Below are positions 1 to 7,745 of a stretch of DNA of 64,000 bases, in pieces. Positions within the stretch are counted from its first letter, which is position 1. Each line of letters starts with the position of its first letter. Both the position numbers and the translations under genes were made by a program. The stretch comes from Pantoea alhagi (GTDB lineage: Bacteria > Pseudomonadota > Gammaproteobacteria > Enterobacterales > Enterobacteriaceae): positions 124,001 to 188,000 of the forward strand of contig NZ_CP019706.1 in NCBI RefSeq assembly GCF_002101395.1, given 5' to 3'. The notes under the pieces are model-generated. The model saw only the letters and a list, made by a program, of their open reading frames with translations. It ran no database searches and was not told the origin of the DNA.

Positions 1-895
1 TGCCGACGCTGGTTAATACCGTCGGCGCATAGTACATAATGGTATTGACGCCGGTCAGCTGCTGGATCACCGCCACGCCGATACCGATCAGAAACAGCTT
101 AAACAGCCAGGGCTGTTTCAGCTCGCGCAGCCGTGGTTTTCCCTGATTTTCCTGCTCCTGCAGCGTCTCTTCGATTTCAGTGAGTTCCCATTCAACATCC
201 TCTTTGGCACGGGTACGCTCCAGCACGCGGCGCGCTTCCGCCAGGCGACCTTTCATCGCATACCAGCGCGGCGTATCGGGCATAAACATCATGCCGAACC
301 ACAGCAGTACCGCCGGTAAGGTAGCCACCGCCAGCATCCAGCGCCAGGTATCCGCCCCGCCCCAGATAGCGTCAAAGGAGGCGTTAGAGATATAGGCCAG
401 CATCTGACCGGAAACGATCATCAGCTCCTGTAAGGTTACCAGTTGACCGCGCTTATTCGCCGGAGCGATTTCAGCGATATAAACCGGCACCGTCGCCGCC
501 GCACCACCGACCGCAACGCCCAGCACCAGACGGAAGAAGATCATCCAGTTAACGTCTGGCGCCAGCGAGGTTCCCAGAGCGCCAATGGCAAAGATTACTG
601 CCAGCACCAGAATGATTTTTCGGCGTCCGGCGGCAGAGGCGAAATGTCCGGCCAGCAGCGCGCCAAAGGCGGCGCCGAACAGCAGCGAACTGGTCACCAG
701 TCCGGTGGTGAAAGGTGTGAGATGCAGTTCGTCGCCCATAAACAGCAGCGCGCCGGAAATAACCCCGGTATCGTAGCCAAACAGCAATCCGCCCAGCGTT
801 GCGACCATTGCGATCACTTTAACGAAGGGTTCAGCGGGTGTGCTGCTGTTTGGCCCCGAGGCCTTGCTCAGCGTAATGTATTGTTCTTTTGGCAT
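1..895 (-). CDS. MFS sugar/polyol porter, N-terminal part (truncated by window edge)
   Basis: This is a major facilitator of the sugar-porter family, an inner-membrane proton symporter for a monosaccharide or polyol. Reading the minus strand from the ATG at 893-895 gives 298 codons without a stop. Residues 40-44 are GYDTG at the end of the first membrane helix, AGRRK lies at 89-93 in the loop after helix 2, a PDTPRWY motif follows helix 6, and QQLTGVN with IMYYAP is near the window edge, all hallmarks of this family. The acidic residue usual in the helix 2-3 loop is replaced. A GGAG lies five bases before the ATG. The pattern reminds me of inositol transporters (IolT) more than GalP, but the substrate is not certain. 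The C-terminal half lies outside the window. Confidence 0.85.
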   Translation of the reverse strand, partial: MPKEQYITLSKASGPNSSTPAEPFVKVIAMVATLGGLLFGYDTGVISGALLFMGDELHLTPFTTGLVTSSLLFGAAFGALLAGHFASAAGRRKIILVLAVIFAIGALGTSLAPDVNWMIFFRLVLGVAVGGAAATVPVYIAEIAPANKRGQLVTLQELMIVSGQMLAYISNASFDAIWGGADTWRWMLAVATLPAVLLWFGMMFMPDTPRWYAMKGRLAEARRVLERTRAKEDVEWELTEIEETLQEQENQGKPRLRELKQPWLFKLFLIGIGVAVIQQLTGVNTIMYYAPTVLTSVG

Positions 896-1289
896 AGTGA
901 CTCCAGCAACCTGGTTGAAGTGGAAATCCGATCTGCGCCCTGCTGACAGAACACAAACCTTTCACAGTACAACATAGATTATTTTTTTCATTTCAAATAA
1001 TAGTGAAACACCAATTTTGTGGAGGGAGTCATAATCTTCGGTCTGAAGGCTGATCATGGTCACACTATTCCGTTTGCAGAGTTGTTAAATCCCTGCAAAA
1101 ACCGTTACTGGCGTTAACGGCATACGTTTCGTTTTAAGAAAAAAAGGAAATGTTTATTTTAAATTATACTGCGCGGCGGGCTATGGACAAACAGCGCAGA
1201 AAAAAGCCGTCAGGTGAGTACTGACGGCCTGAGATGCATAACGCAGGCGACGACACCCCTTTGTTTTGGTATCCCTGCGCATTAAGCGG
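896..1289. other. Intergenic region: MFS promoter side and efflux operon terminator
   Basis: No gene is apparent. The stretch holds the leader of the leftward MFS gene and, at 1200-1228, the terminator of the leftward efflux operon. At 986-1008 an imperfect repeat, TTTCA-N13-TGAAA, could be an operator for the transporter, but no regulator gene is in view to support this. Confidence 0.4.
1200..1228 (-). terminator. Rho-independent terminator of the efflux operon
   Basis: On the minus strand an 8-bp perfect stem, GCCGTCAG with CTGACGGC around a 7-base loop, is followed by six U residues. It lies about 60 bases beyond the outer-membrane factor stop codon. Confidence 0.85.
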
Positions 1290-2831
1290 TTAACCGGCAG
1301 GCGTCGCCGGACCAAACACGTTGAATTGCGGCAAGGCGACGTTTTGATAATTTTCCCAGCCGCCGCCAAGCGCTTTATAGAGCGCGACCAAATCCAGGCT
1401 GCTTTGTACGCGCGCCTGCTCCGCCTGCTGTTTTGCCTGCGCCAGCTGACGCTGCGCATCCAGCACCTCAAGGAAGGTAGAGAGACCTTTTTTATAGCTG
1501 TCGCTGGCCAGATCAAAGCTGCTCTGCAGGGCGCTAACGGTTTCATCCATCTGCGTTGCCCGCTCCTGATCGGTACGGTAGCTGACCAGCGCATTTTCCA
1601 CATCCTGCAGCGCGGTTAGCACCGTTTGCCGATAGTTTAATGCAGAGCTGGCCTGCCGGGCGCGGGTAAGCTTCACGCTGGAGACCAGCCTGCCCCCCTG
1701 AAAAACAGGAATCGACAGCGCCGGGCCATAGCTGTAAAAGTGGCTGCTCCAGTTATCCAGATAGCTGGCGTCAGTATTGCGCACGCCCAGCTGGCCGGTT
1801 AATGAGAGGCTGGGGAAAAGCTGCGCAACCGACACGCCGATATTTGCCGTCGCGGCATGCAGATTAGCTTCCGCCTGACGAATATCGGGACGACGGCGCG
1901 CCAGCGTTGAGGGAATGCCTACCGGCACGGCGGCAGGCAGCGCGGGCAGCGCTTTTTCGGCGCTCAGTTCGCTATCCAGCGCGCCGGGCGGTTTGCCCAT
2001 CAGCACCGCCAGCCCGTTCATCGCCTGACGCGCCTGCGCCTGATACTGCGGCAGCTGAGCGCGTAGCGAGCTAAGCTGCGCGCGGGCGTTTTCCACATCC
2101 AGCTGCGGCGCAAGGCCGTTACGCTGCTGGCTTTGCGTCAGCTCCAGCGTCTGCTGCGCCACATCTATCTGGGTTTGCAGCGTGCGCGTTATCGCCTGCG
2201 CGCCGCGCAGCTGCAGATAAGCGCGCGCGACTTCAGCCTGCAGCGAAACCAGCGCATCGTTGCGGCTCTCTATCGACTCCTGTTGTTGTGCTGTGGCAGC
2301 TTCTGTCTGCCGACGTACTTTGCCCCACAGATCCAGCTCCCAGGAGGCGTCAAAACTGCCCTGGTAGAGATTAATCGGCTGCGTCAGGCTATCCAGCGAG
2401 GAGCGCAATTCAGGCGCATATTCATCTATCTGATCATAAGCGCCGTTGGCTTCCAGCACGCCTTTTGCGCCCAGCTGCTGACGTCTTGCAGATACATTGC
2501 CGTTAACGGCAGGCAACAGTCCGCCGCGCGCCTGCGCCAGCTGCTCCCGCGCACCGGCAATGCGCAGTATCGCCTGCTGCAATGAGAGATTACCGGCAAT
2601 GGCGCGGTCGATCAGGCTATTTAGCTGCGGATCATTAAAGCTGCGCCACCAGCTGGGATCGATCGCGCTGGACTGCGGCTTTGACGCCGCCGTTGAAGAG
2701 AGATCGCGCCAGCTGACAGGCATTTGAGGCCGGGGCGGCTGGTAATCGGGCCCCACCGCGCAGCCCACCAGTAGCAATGATAAAGCCAGCAGGCCAGGGC
2801 GCGAACGCATTATCCCCTGAGTAACGTTCAT
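1290..2831 (-). CDS. Outer-membrane efflux lipoprotein (NodT/OprM family)
   Basis: This is the TolC-like outer-membrane channel of a tripartite drug exporter. With the ATG at 2829-2831 the protein has 513 residues and starts with a lipoprotein signal peptide whose lipobox LVGC places the lipidated cysteine at residue 24, followed by GPDYQPP, typical of NodT/OprM proteins. Two long glutamine- and alanine-rich helical repeats follow, as expected for the paired outer-membrane efflux domain. A GTG eighteen bases upstream would also be in frame, but the GGAG at nine bases before the ATG and the normal signal peptide favour the ATG. It follows the EmrB-like gene directly and is probably translated from the same mRNA. 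The drug exported is unknown. Confidence 0.9.
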   Translation of the reverse strand: MNVTQGIMRSRPGLLALSLLLVGCAVGPDYQPPRPQMPVSWRDLSSTAASKPQSSAIDPSWWRSFNDPQLNSLIDRAIAGNLSLQQAILRIAGAREQLAQARGGLLPAVNGNVSARRQQLGAKGVLEANGAYDQIDEYAPELRSSLDSLTQPINLYQGSFDASWELDLWGKVRRQTEAATAQQQESIESRNDALVSLQAEVARAYLQLRGAQAITRTLQTQIDVAQQTLELTQSQQRNGLAPQLDVENARAQLSSLRAQLPQYQAQARQAMNGLAVLMGKPPGALDSELSAEKALPALPAAVPVGIPSTLARRRPDIRQAEANLHAATANIGVSVAQLFPSLSLTGQLGVRNTDASYLDNWSSHFYSYGPALSIPVFQGGRLVSSVKLTRARQASSALNYRQTVLTALQDVENALVSYRTDQERATQMDETVSALQSSFDLASDSYKKGLSTFLEVLDAQRQLAQAKQQAEQARVQSSLDLVALYKALGGGWENYQNVALPQFNVFGPATPAG

Positions 2832-2832
2832 G

Positions 2833-4401
2833 TCAGTGTGCTCCTGCACTGCCTTCGCTCTTGACCGGCGAAAGCAGGAAACATAAAGGGATCAAAATAA
2901 AGGCGACAATACCCAACCCGACAAATACATCGACATAGGCCAGGATACGCGCCTGCACAATCATTTCCTGATAGAGCTGACCGGTGGCCAGCGTCAGCGG
3001 ATCGCCAGCGGCCAGGGTAAAGTCGCGGATACTCTGCGCCCAGCGTTCAACGGTGATATTGAACTGCTCATTCAGTGGCGTCATGTTATGCACCAGATGC
3101 GCGCTACGTACCTGTTCGCGCTCGGTTATCGCTGCGGTAGAGAGCGAGATGCCAATCGATCCGGCGACGTTGCGGAACATGGTGAACAGCGCCGAGGCGT
3201 CGGCATTCAACCGCTGCGGAATGGTGGCAAAGGCGATAGTGGTTAATGGCACAAACAGGAACCCCAGGCCGATAGACTGGGCGCTGCGCATCAGCACCAG
3301 CGTCGCAAAGTCAACCTGCGGCGTTAAACCAGAAGAGTAGAACATCGACACCGCCAGGCAGGTAAAGCCGAAAGCGATAATCCAGCGCGTTTGCACTATC
3401 GGCATCAGCTTCAGTACCAGCGGAATAGTGAGCACGATCAGGATCGCGCCCGGCGACAGCACCAGACCGGACCAGGTCGCGGTATAGCCCAGATCCTGCT
3501 GCGCCAGTTGCGGCAGCACCACGGAGCTGCCATACAGGATCATCGCCATGCCCGCCATCAGCAGGCCGGAAACCCAGAAGTTACGATCACGTAACACACC
3601 GATTTCCACCACCGGCTTACGCGCATACATCAGCCAGTAAATCGCGCCGGTCAGGCCAATCAGGGTCATCACGCCGAAAAACTGAATAAAATGCGAGGCG
3701 AACCAGTCTTCATCTTCGCCGCGATCCAGCATGACCTGCAAACAGCCGAGACCTAATGTAATCAGGCTGATGCCGATATAATCGATGGTTAATTTACCTT
3801 TGGCCCAGCGCCGCTCCCACGGCGGATCTTCCAGCAGTTGATAGATCGCCAGCGTAGCGAGGATGCCCACCGGCACGTTAATAAAGAAGACCCAGCGCCA
3901 GCTGTAGTTATCCGTAATCCAGCCGCCCAGCGTCGGCCCTATCACCGGCGCCACAATAATCGCAATGGAGGAGAGGCCGAACGCCTTACCGCGATCTTCC
4001 GCCTTAAAGTAATCCAGCAGCACCGACTGCTGTACCGGCTGCAGTCCGCCACCAAAAAAGCCCTGCAGAATACGGAACAGAATAATTTGCCACAGCTCCG
4101 TGGCGATGCCGCACAGAAATGAGCAGACGGTGAACATCACAATACAGATCAGAAAATATTGTTTGCGTCCAAACAGGCGGGAAAAGAAGGCGGAAATCGG
4201 TAGCACGATGCCGTTCGCCACCAGATAAGAGGTCAGTACCCAGGTTGATTCGTCGTAGCTGGAGGAGAGCGTGCCGGCAATATGCGGCAGCGCCACGTTA
4301 ACGATGGTGGTATCCAGGATCTCCATGAATACCGCCAGCGTTACCGTTACCGCGACCAGCCAGGGATTACTGGCCGGCTGCCAGCTTTGACTCTGGCTCA
4401 T
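2833..4401 (-). CDS. DHA2-family drug:proton antiporter (EmrB-like)
   Basis: An inner-membrane MFS exporter of the 14-helix DHA2 family that uses the proton gradient to expel toxic compounds. The 522-residue length fits EmrB. Residues 29-39 read LDTTIVNVALP, the conserved helix 1 motif with the membrane-embedded aspartate; GPTLGGWI marks the antiporter motif of helix 5. The ATG overlaps the stop of the upstream adaptor gene by four bases (ATGA), so the two are translationally coupled. It differs enough from E. coli EmrB in the N-terminal residues that I do not assign the emrB symbol; it could be a paralogue. Confidence 0.9.
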   Translation of the reverse strand: MSQSQSWQPASNPWLVAVTVTLAVFMEILDTTIVNVALPHIAGTLSSSYDESTWVLTSYLVANGIVLPISAFFSRLFGRKQYFLICIVMFTVCSFLCGIATELWQIILFRILQGFFGGGLQPVQQSVLLDYFKAEDRGKAFGLSSIAIIVAPVIGPTLGGWITDNYSWRWVFFINVPVGILATLAIYQLLEDPPWERRWAKGKLTIDYIGISLITLGLGCLQVMLDRGEDEDWFASHFIQFFGVMTLIGLTGAIYWLMYARKPVVEIGVLRDRNFWVSGLLMAGMAMILYGSSVVLPQLAQQDLGYTATWSGLVLSPGAILIVLTIPLVLKLMPIVQTRWIIAFGFTCLAVSMFYSSGLTPQVDFATLVLMRSAQSIGLGFLFVPLTTIAFATIPQRLNADASALFTMFRNVAGSIGISLSTAAITEREQVRSAHLVHNMTPLNEQFNITVERWAQSIRDFTLAAGDPLTLATGQLYQEMIVQARILAYVDVFVGLGIVAFILIPLCFLLSPVKSEGSAGAH

Positions 4402-5531
4402 TCCACCGTAACCTTAGGCACCACGGAGAGTCCCAGCGGCAGAGGCCTGTCTGGATCAAGCCCTTTATCAATGACAATCTTAACCGGCACGCGCTGTACG
4501 ATTTTCACGAAGTTGCCGGTGGCGTTCTCCGCCGGGAAGGTAGAGAAACGTGAGCCGGAACCCATCTGAATACTGTCTACGTGCCCTTCAAGCTCCATGT
4601 CCGGCCAGGCATCCACGCTAATAGTTACCCTGTCACCCGGTTTCATGCGCTCAAGCTGTGACTCTTTAAAGTTAGCGGTTATCCAGATATCCGGCGAAAC
4701 CAGTGAAAAGAGCGCGCTCCCCGCCTGCACTAACGATCCGGGCTGTACATTACGTTTGGTCACAAAGCCATCATAAGGTGCCCGTACTTCACTATAAGAG
4801 AGATTCAGCTCGGCAACATTGAGCTGCGCCTGAGCCTGCTCAACCTGGCGACGTCGCGCTTCAACATTGGTCTCCTGCTGACGGATCTGCAATGCCACCT
4901 GCGAGGCCACTTCGACCTGCGCCTTCGCACTTTGCAGCTGCGCCTGGGCAGAACGCAGCTGAGCGCTGGCGGTATCAATATTACGTTGTGAAGTTGCCCG
5001 TGGATCAACGCCGCGCAACCGGCGATAGTCCGACTGAGCATTGAGCAGATTGGCTTCGGCCTGCGCCTGCTGCGCCAGCGCCTGATCGCGCTGCGCCGGA
5101 TACTCTACTTTTGCCAGCGCCAGCTGTGCTTCGGCCTGATGCAACTGCGCCTGCGCCAGGCCCAGCTGTGCTTTCGCCTGATCGCGCTGCGCCTGTGTAT
5201 CACGCGGGTCAATCACCAACAGCAGATCCCCTTTTTTAACCCGCTGATTATCGTTAACCAGTAGTTTCACCGCATAACCGGAAGTTTTTGCAGCAATAGT
5301 GACCGCATTGCCTTCGGTAAAGGCATCGTCTGTGGTCTCTTCATTTCGCGTGGATAGCCAGAAGAAAAGCGCCACGATAATCATCACCACGACCACCACG
5401 CCTAAAATAATCAGCGGTTTTTTCCCAGGGCGTTTACGCGGTTGTTCTTGTTCCTGCTGGCCTTCGTCATGGTCCTGATGCGTTTTATCATTACTGCCCG
5501 ACGTATCGTTTGAATGAGTCATAGGTTCCAT
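4398..5531 (-). CDS. HlyD-family membrane fusion adaptor (EmrA-like)
   Basis: The periplasmic adaptor linking the EmrB-like pump to the outer-membrane channel. The 377-residue protein has a short hydrophilic N-terminus rich in Gln, Glu and Asp, one membrane helix at about 36-60, a first biotinyl-lipoyl half ending near residue 100, a long Ala/Gln-rich coiled-coil hairpin (about 110-240), then the second lipoyl half with GFVTKRNVQPGSLV and a beta-barrel domain. It is the first gene of the three-gene operon. Two ATG codons compete, at 5531 and 5522; an AGGA stands only two bases from the first, so the second (three residues shorter) may be used. No regulator gene of the MarR type is adjacent. 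Confidence 0.88.
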   Translation of the reverse strand: MEPMTHSNDTSGSNDKTHQDHDEGQQEQEQPRKRPGKKPLIILGVVVVVMIIVALFFWLSTRNEETTDDAFTEGNAVTIAAKTSGYAVKLLVNDNQRVKKGDLLLVIDPRDTQAQRDQAKAQLGLAQAQLHQAEAQLALAKVEYPAQRDQALAQQAQAEANLLNAQSDYRRLRGVDPRATSQRNIDTASAQLRSAQAQLQSAKAQVEVASQVALQIRQQETNVEARRRQVEQAQAQLNVAELNLSYSEVRAPYDGFVTKRNVQPGSLVQAGSALFSLVSPDIWITANFKESQLERMKPGDRVTISVDAWPDMELEGHVDSIQMGSGSRFSTFPAENATGNFVKIVQRVPVKIVIDKGLDPDRPLPLGLSVVPKVTVE

Positions 5532-5803
5532 TTTCCTGCAGTACCAATCCTGAACTTACGATTTGAGATTAGCCATAGAAGTAAAAATTACAAATGCCAG
5601 GATTAATTGACAAACTGAGTGTAGCGGGAAATGGGCAGGGATAAAGTAAAGAAGCCGTATTAATGATCGGCAAAAAAGGTAGCGGAGCGCTTAATCAAGC
5701 GCGGCGCTGAAAACGCGCCGCAGAAAAGCATGCTGTCAGGGTGGCCCTGAATAGTGCGGTACCAACGGAGATTGCCGCCTGGCTGGTAGTATTGGCAGGA
5801 AAG

Positions 5804-6265
5804 TTACTGACGGCTCTCGTAGAACTGACGGAAAACAGTCAGGGTTTCATCACTGACGTGGTGTTCAATTCCTTCGGCGTCGCGTCGTGCGGTATCGGGG
5901 CTGATGCCCAACGCCAGCAGAAACGTCTCAACCACATGGTGACGCGCCCGACTCTCTTCAGCCAGCTTCTCCCCTTCACTGGTTAAAAAGACGCCGCGAT
6001 AGGGTACCTGTTCTACCAGGCCTACGCTTCCGAGGCGCTTCAGCATTTTCGCTACGGTAGGCTGCGATACGCCCAGGCGTGCCGCCATATCGACCTGGCG
6101 CGCTTCGCCAAATTCGCGAATCAAATCTGAAATCAGCTCAACATAGTCATCGATCAACTCACGGCGATGCGCCTCGCGAACCTGTCGAAACCCTTCGACA
6201 TGTTCTTCAATTTCTTTTAACGGCCCATTTATCCTGGCAGGAGCGGGCTTTGCGCGACGACTCAT
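5804..6265 (-). CDS. mntR: Manganese-responsive transcriptional regulator MntR
   Basis: DtxR-family repressor/activator that binds Mn(II) and controls manganese uptake and efflux genes. The 153-residue length matches E. coli MntR (155). A winged helix-turn-helix covers about residues 50-95, with QVDMAARLGVSQPTVAKML as the recognition part, followed by the dimerisation and metal-binding helices containing RHHVVETFLLALGI. AGAGG stands seven bases before the ATG. Its neighbour on the opposite strand is an MntS-like gene under a matching MntR box, the same partnership as in E. coli. It is likely monocistronic here; the E. coli downstream neighbour ybiR is absent. Confidence 0.95.
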   Translation of the reverse strand: MSRRAKPAPARINGPLKEIEEHVEGFRQVREAHRRELIDDYVELISDLIREFGEARQVDMAARLGVSQPTVAKMLKRLGSVGLVEQVPYRGVFLTSEGEKLAEESRARHHVVETFLLALGISPDTARRDAEGIEHHVSDETLTVFRQFYESRQ

Positions 6266-6369
6266 TCAGCTTCCTCTTATTCTTCAACCGGTCATTATCA
6301 GGCCTGCCGGTGTGTTGGCGCATCATTGTAAACCATCAGCAAAGAAGCACAAATTTTAGCTGATTAGCA

Positions 6370-6399
6370 TTGGCTAAAGGATATAGCCAGTGCTATATT
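6370..6399 (+). promoter_or_regulatory. Promoter with overlapping MntR box
   Basis: A perfect inverted repeat ATATAGC-CAGT-GCTATAT occupies 6381-6398. It has the same ATAGC-N4-GCTAT arrangement as the MntR operators of E. coli mntH and mntS. It overlaps a possible sigma-70 promoter, -35 TTGGCT at 6370-6375 and -10 TATATT at 6394-6399 with 18-bp spacing, so MntR binding should block transcription of the small genes downstream. The sequence match is direct; the repression is inferred. Confidence 0.75.
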
Positions 6400-6443
6400 T
6401 GTAGATAAAGTAGTCAGCCAGTATTAACAGCGGAGGAGCCAAA

Positions 6444-6521
6444 ATGAACGAGCCTTACCTGTTGCTGTTAATGTTTCTGCTGTTTATCGCAGGGCTGTGT
6501 CTCTTAATTGTCAGACGTTAA
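6444..6521 (+). CDS. 25-residue putative membrane peptide, first gene of MntR-regulated operon
   Basis: A short reading frame of 25 codons with a strong ribosome binding site, GGAGGAG five bases before the ATG. The peptide is a single hydrophobic helix: four polar residues (MNEP), about 18 consecutive mostly Leu/Phe/Ile residues, and a basic IVRR end, the layout of small bitopic membrane proteins with positive-inside topology. It ends 13 bases before the start of the MntS-like gene and follows the MntR box, so both are probably made from one manganese-repressed mRNA. I do not recognise a homologue. It might act on a manganese transporter in the membrane, but that is only inference from position. 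Confidence 0.6.
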   Translation: MNEPYLLLLMFLLFIAGLCLLIVRR

Positions 6522-6534
6522 TCGGGAGGTTCCC

Positions 6535-6726
6535 ATGAACACAACAAAACACTGTCTGGACTGTGGCAGATGTGTTCAGCGCACGCGCCAGGCGAATATG
6601 AGCTGGAGAGGTATCCTCTGCTTGCTGACACAATCGCCTTTTCGTCTGCGCCTGATGCTGCTGGAACGTTTGACAGGCGAATGCGCGGAAAGCGCTAACT
6701 GCCCACGTTTAATCTGGCGCGGCTAA
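6535..6726 (+). CDS. mntS: MntS-like small protein with cysteine-rich N-terminal extension
   Basis: E. coli MntS is a 42-residue protein made under low manganese that raises intracellular manganese, apparently by inhibiting the exporter MntP. Here residues 34-43, SPFRLRLMLL, match the MntS core SPFKVRLMLL, and a cysteine lies just before it as in E. coli. The frame starting at the ATG at 6535, with GGGAGG five bases upstream, gives 63 residues with six cysteines, three of them as CLDCGRC (7-13). An internal ATG at 6598 preceded by AGG would give exactly 42 residues, the E. coli length. Both products may exist. The location beside mntR and behind an MntR box supports the identity strongly. Confidence 0.78.
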   Translation: MNTTKHCLDCGRCVQRTRQANMSWRGILCLLTQSPFRLRLMLLERLTGECAESANCPRLIWRG

Positions 6727-6792
6727 ACGCGCGGCGGTACGCTGCACATACCGGCTTTATCTGAAAAGAATATTTTTGTAGATAACAGCCAT

Positions 6793-6822
6793 AAAAAAAC
6801 GGCCCTTCAGAGGGCCGTTTTT
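6793..6822. terminator. Bidirectional terminator between mntS-like gene and ompX
   Basis: A perfect 7-bp stem CGGCCCT/AGGGCCG with a 4-base loop is flanked by an A run on one side and a T run on the other, so it can stop transcripts from both converging genes. Confidence 0.85.
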
Positions 6823-6843
6823 GTTATCCTGCCAGCGGCAAGA

Positions 6844-7356
6844 TTAGAAGCTGTAGCCAACGCCTGCAATCCAGGTGCCAACGTCAACGTTGCGGATACG
6901 GCTCTGCTCGTAGCCTACGTCGATAGCGAAGCTTTCATACGGGTTGAACTGCAGGCCAGCACCGTAAGAGAAGCCAACATCGCTGGTGTCGGACTTGTTA
7001 CGTACAGCCTGTTCGTTCTGCTGGAATTTACCGTAGCCGATACCTACTACGCCGTAGATGCTGGCCCAGTCGTTCAGACGGTAAGCCGGACCACCGGTGA
7101 TGCCGTAGTACTGGCCTTTGTTGTAAAAGCCATCTTCGCTACGATCTTTCTCGGTGTAGGTGAAAGAACCGATCCAACCCAGCGGGTTAGAGCCATCTTC
7201 GTAACGATATTTCAGGTTGAAGCCGTTAGCTTTATTAGCAACGCCCTGCATATCGCTCTGAGCGTAACCGCCAGTAACGGTGCTTTGAGCCATTGCGGAA
7301 CCGGCAGATACAGCCAGTACACAAGCCAGTGCTGAAAGACATGCAATTTTTTTCAT
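6844..7356 (-). CDS. ompX: Outer-membrane protein OmpX
   Basis: Small eight-stranded beta-barrel of the outer membrane (OmpX/Ail family), linked to adhesion and stress adaptation. The mature sequence after a standard signal peptide (MKKIACLSA to AMAQ, cleavage about residue 22) begins with STVTGGYAQSD and ends with the terminal phenylalanine GVGYSF required for barrel assembly. The 170-residue length equals E. coli OmpX (171). The chosen ATG has GAGG upstream; a longer in-frame extension to 7410 has no support. A TATATT hexamer at 7401-7406 on the minus strand is a candidate -10 box. Confidence 0.96.
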   Translation of the reverse strand: MKKIACLSALACVLAVSAGSAMAQSTVTGGYAQSDMQGVANKANGFNLKYRYEDGSNPLGWIGSFTYTEKDRSEDGFYNKGQYYGITGGPAYRLNDWASIYGVVGIGYGKFQQNEQAVRNKSDTSDVGFSYGAGLQFNPYESFAIDVGYEQSRIRNVDVGTWIAGVGYSF

Positions 7357-7745
7357 AACCACCTCAAATGTGATAGTACTTCTCTCCTGACAACGCTGAA
7401 AATATAACAAAACTTAGCGGGAAACTCTGCCTCGAAATGGTTGTCTAACCGATAGTTTGGTGTAACAGAAAGTTAATGAAATTTTCTATATCATTCTTTT
7501 TTCTTATGAATTTCAGCTTTACGACCCTCTGAATTCTACGATCAAAAAAAGGTTCATTAAGATTGTTCTTAAATAAACCTGACGTTTCTTTACGTAAAAA
7601 CGCCCTTTCTGGTTAATAATCGCCCGCTTCGCACGCTTACTTTTAGACATAAAGCGCAAAATTTCCTCTCGCCGATGACTTTTTTTAGCCTGACTGTACA
7701 CTGTTGACTCTTAACATCTGATGGATATTTAAGGCGGATTACAGG
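7357..7745. other. AT-rich divergent region between ompX and rhtA
   Basis: This gap holds the ompX leader and the rhtA promoter area and is much richer in A and T than its flanks. A basic 60-codon frame on the minus strand (7519-7701) starts with GTG, lacks a convincing ribosome binding site and matches nothing I recognise. I see no other clear feature. Confidence 0.4.

Noticed and set aside
443..946. Long plus-strand frame opposite the MFS gene
   Set aside because: It is antisense to a clear sugar-porter sequence and its product is low-complexity Gln/Arg/His.
5697..5722. GC-rich inverted repeat GCGGCGC/GCGCCGC after mntR
   Set aside because: There is no T run on either strand, so it is not called a terminator; it may be a weak one.
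7519..7701. Basic 60-codon frame on the minus strand between ompX and rhtA
   Set aside because: It starts with GTG, has only a weak ribosome binding site, and its Lys/Ile/Arg/Phe bias is what chance frames in AT-rich DNA give.
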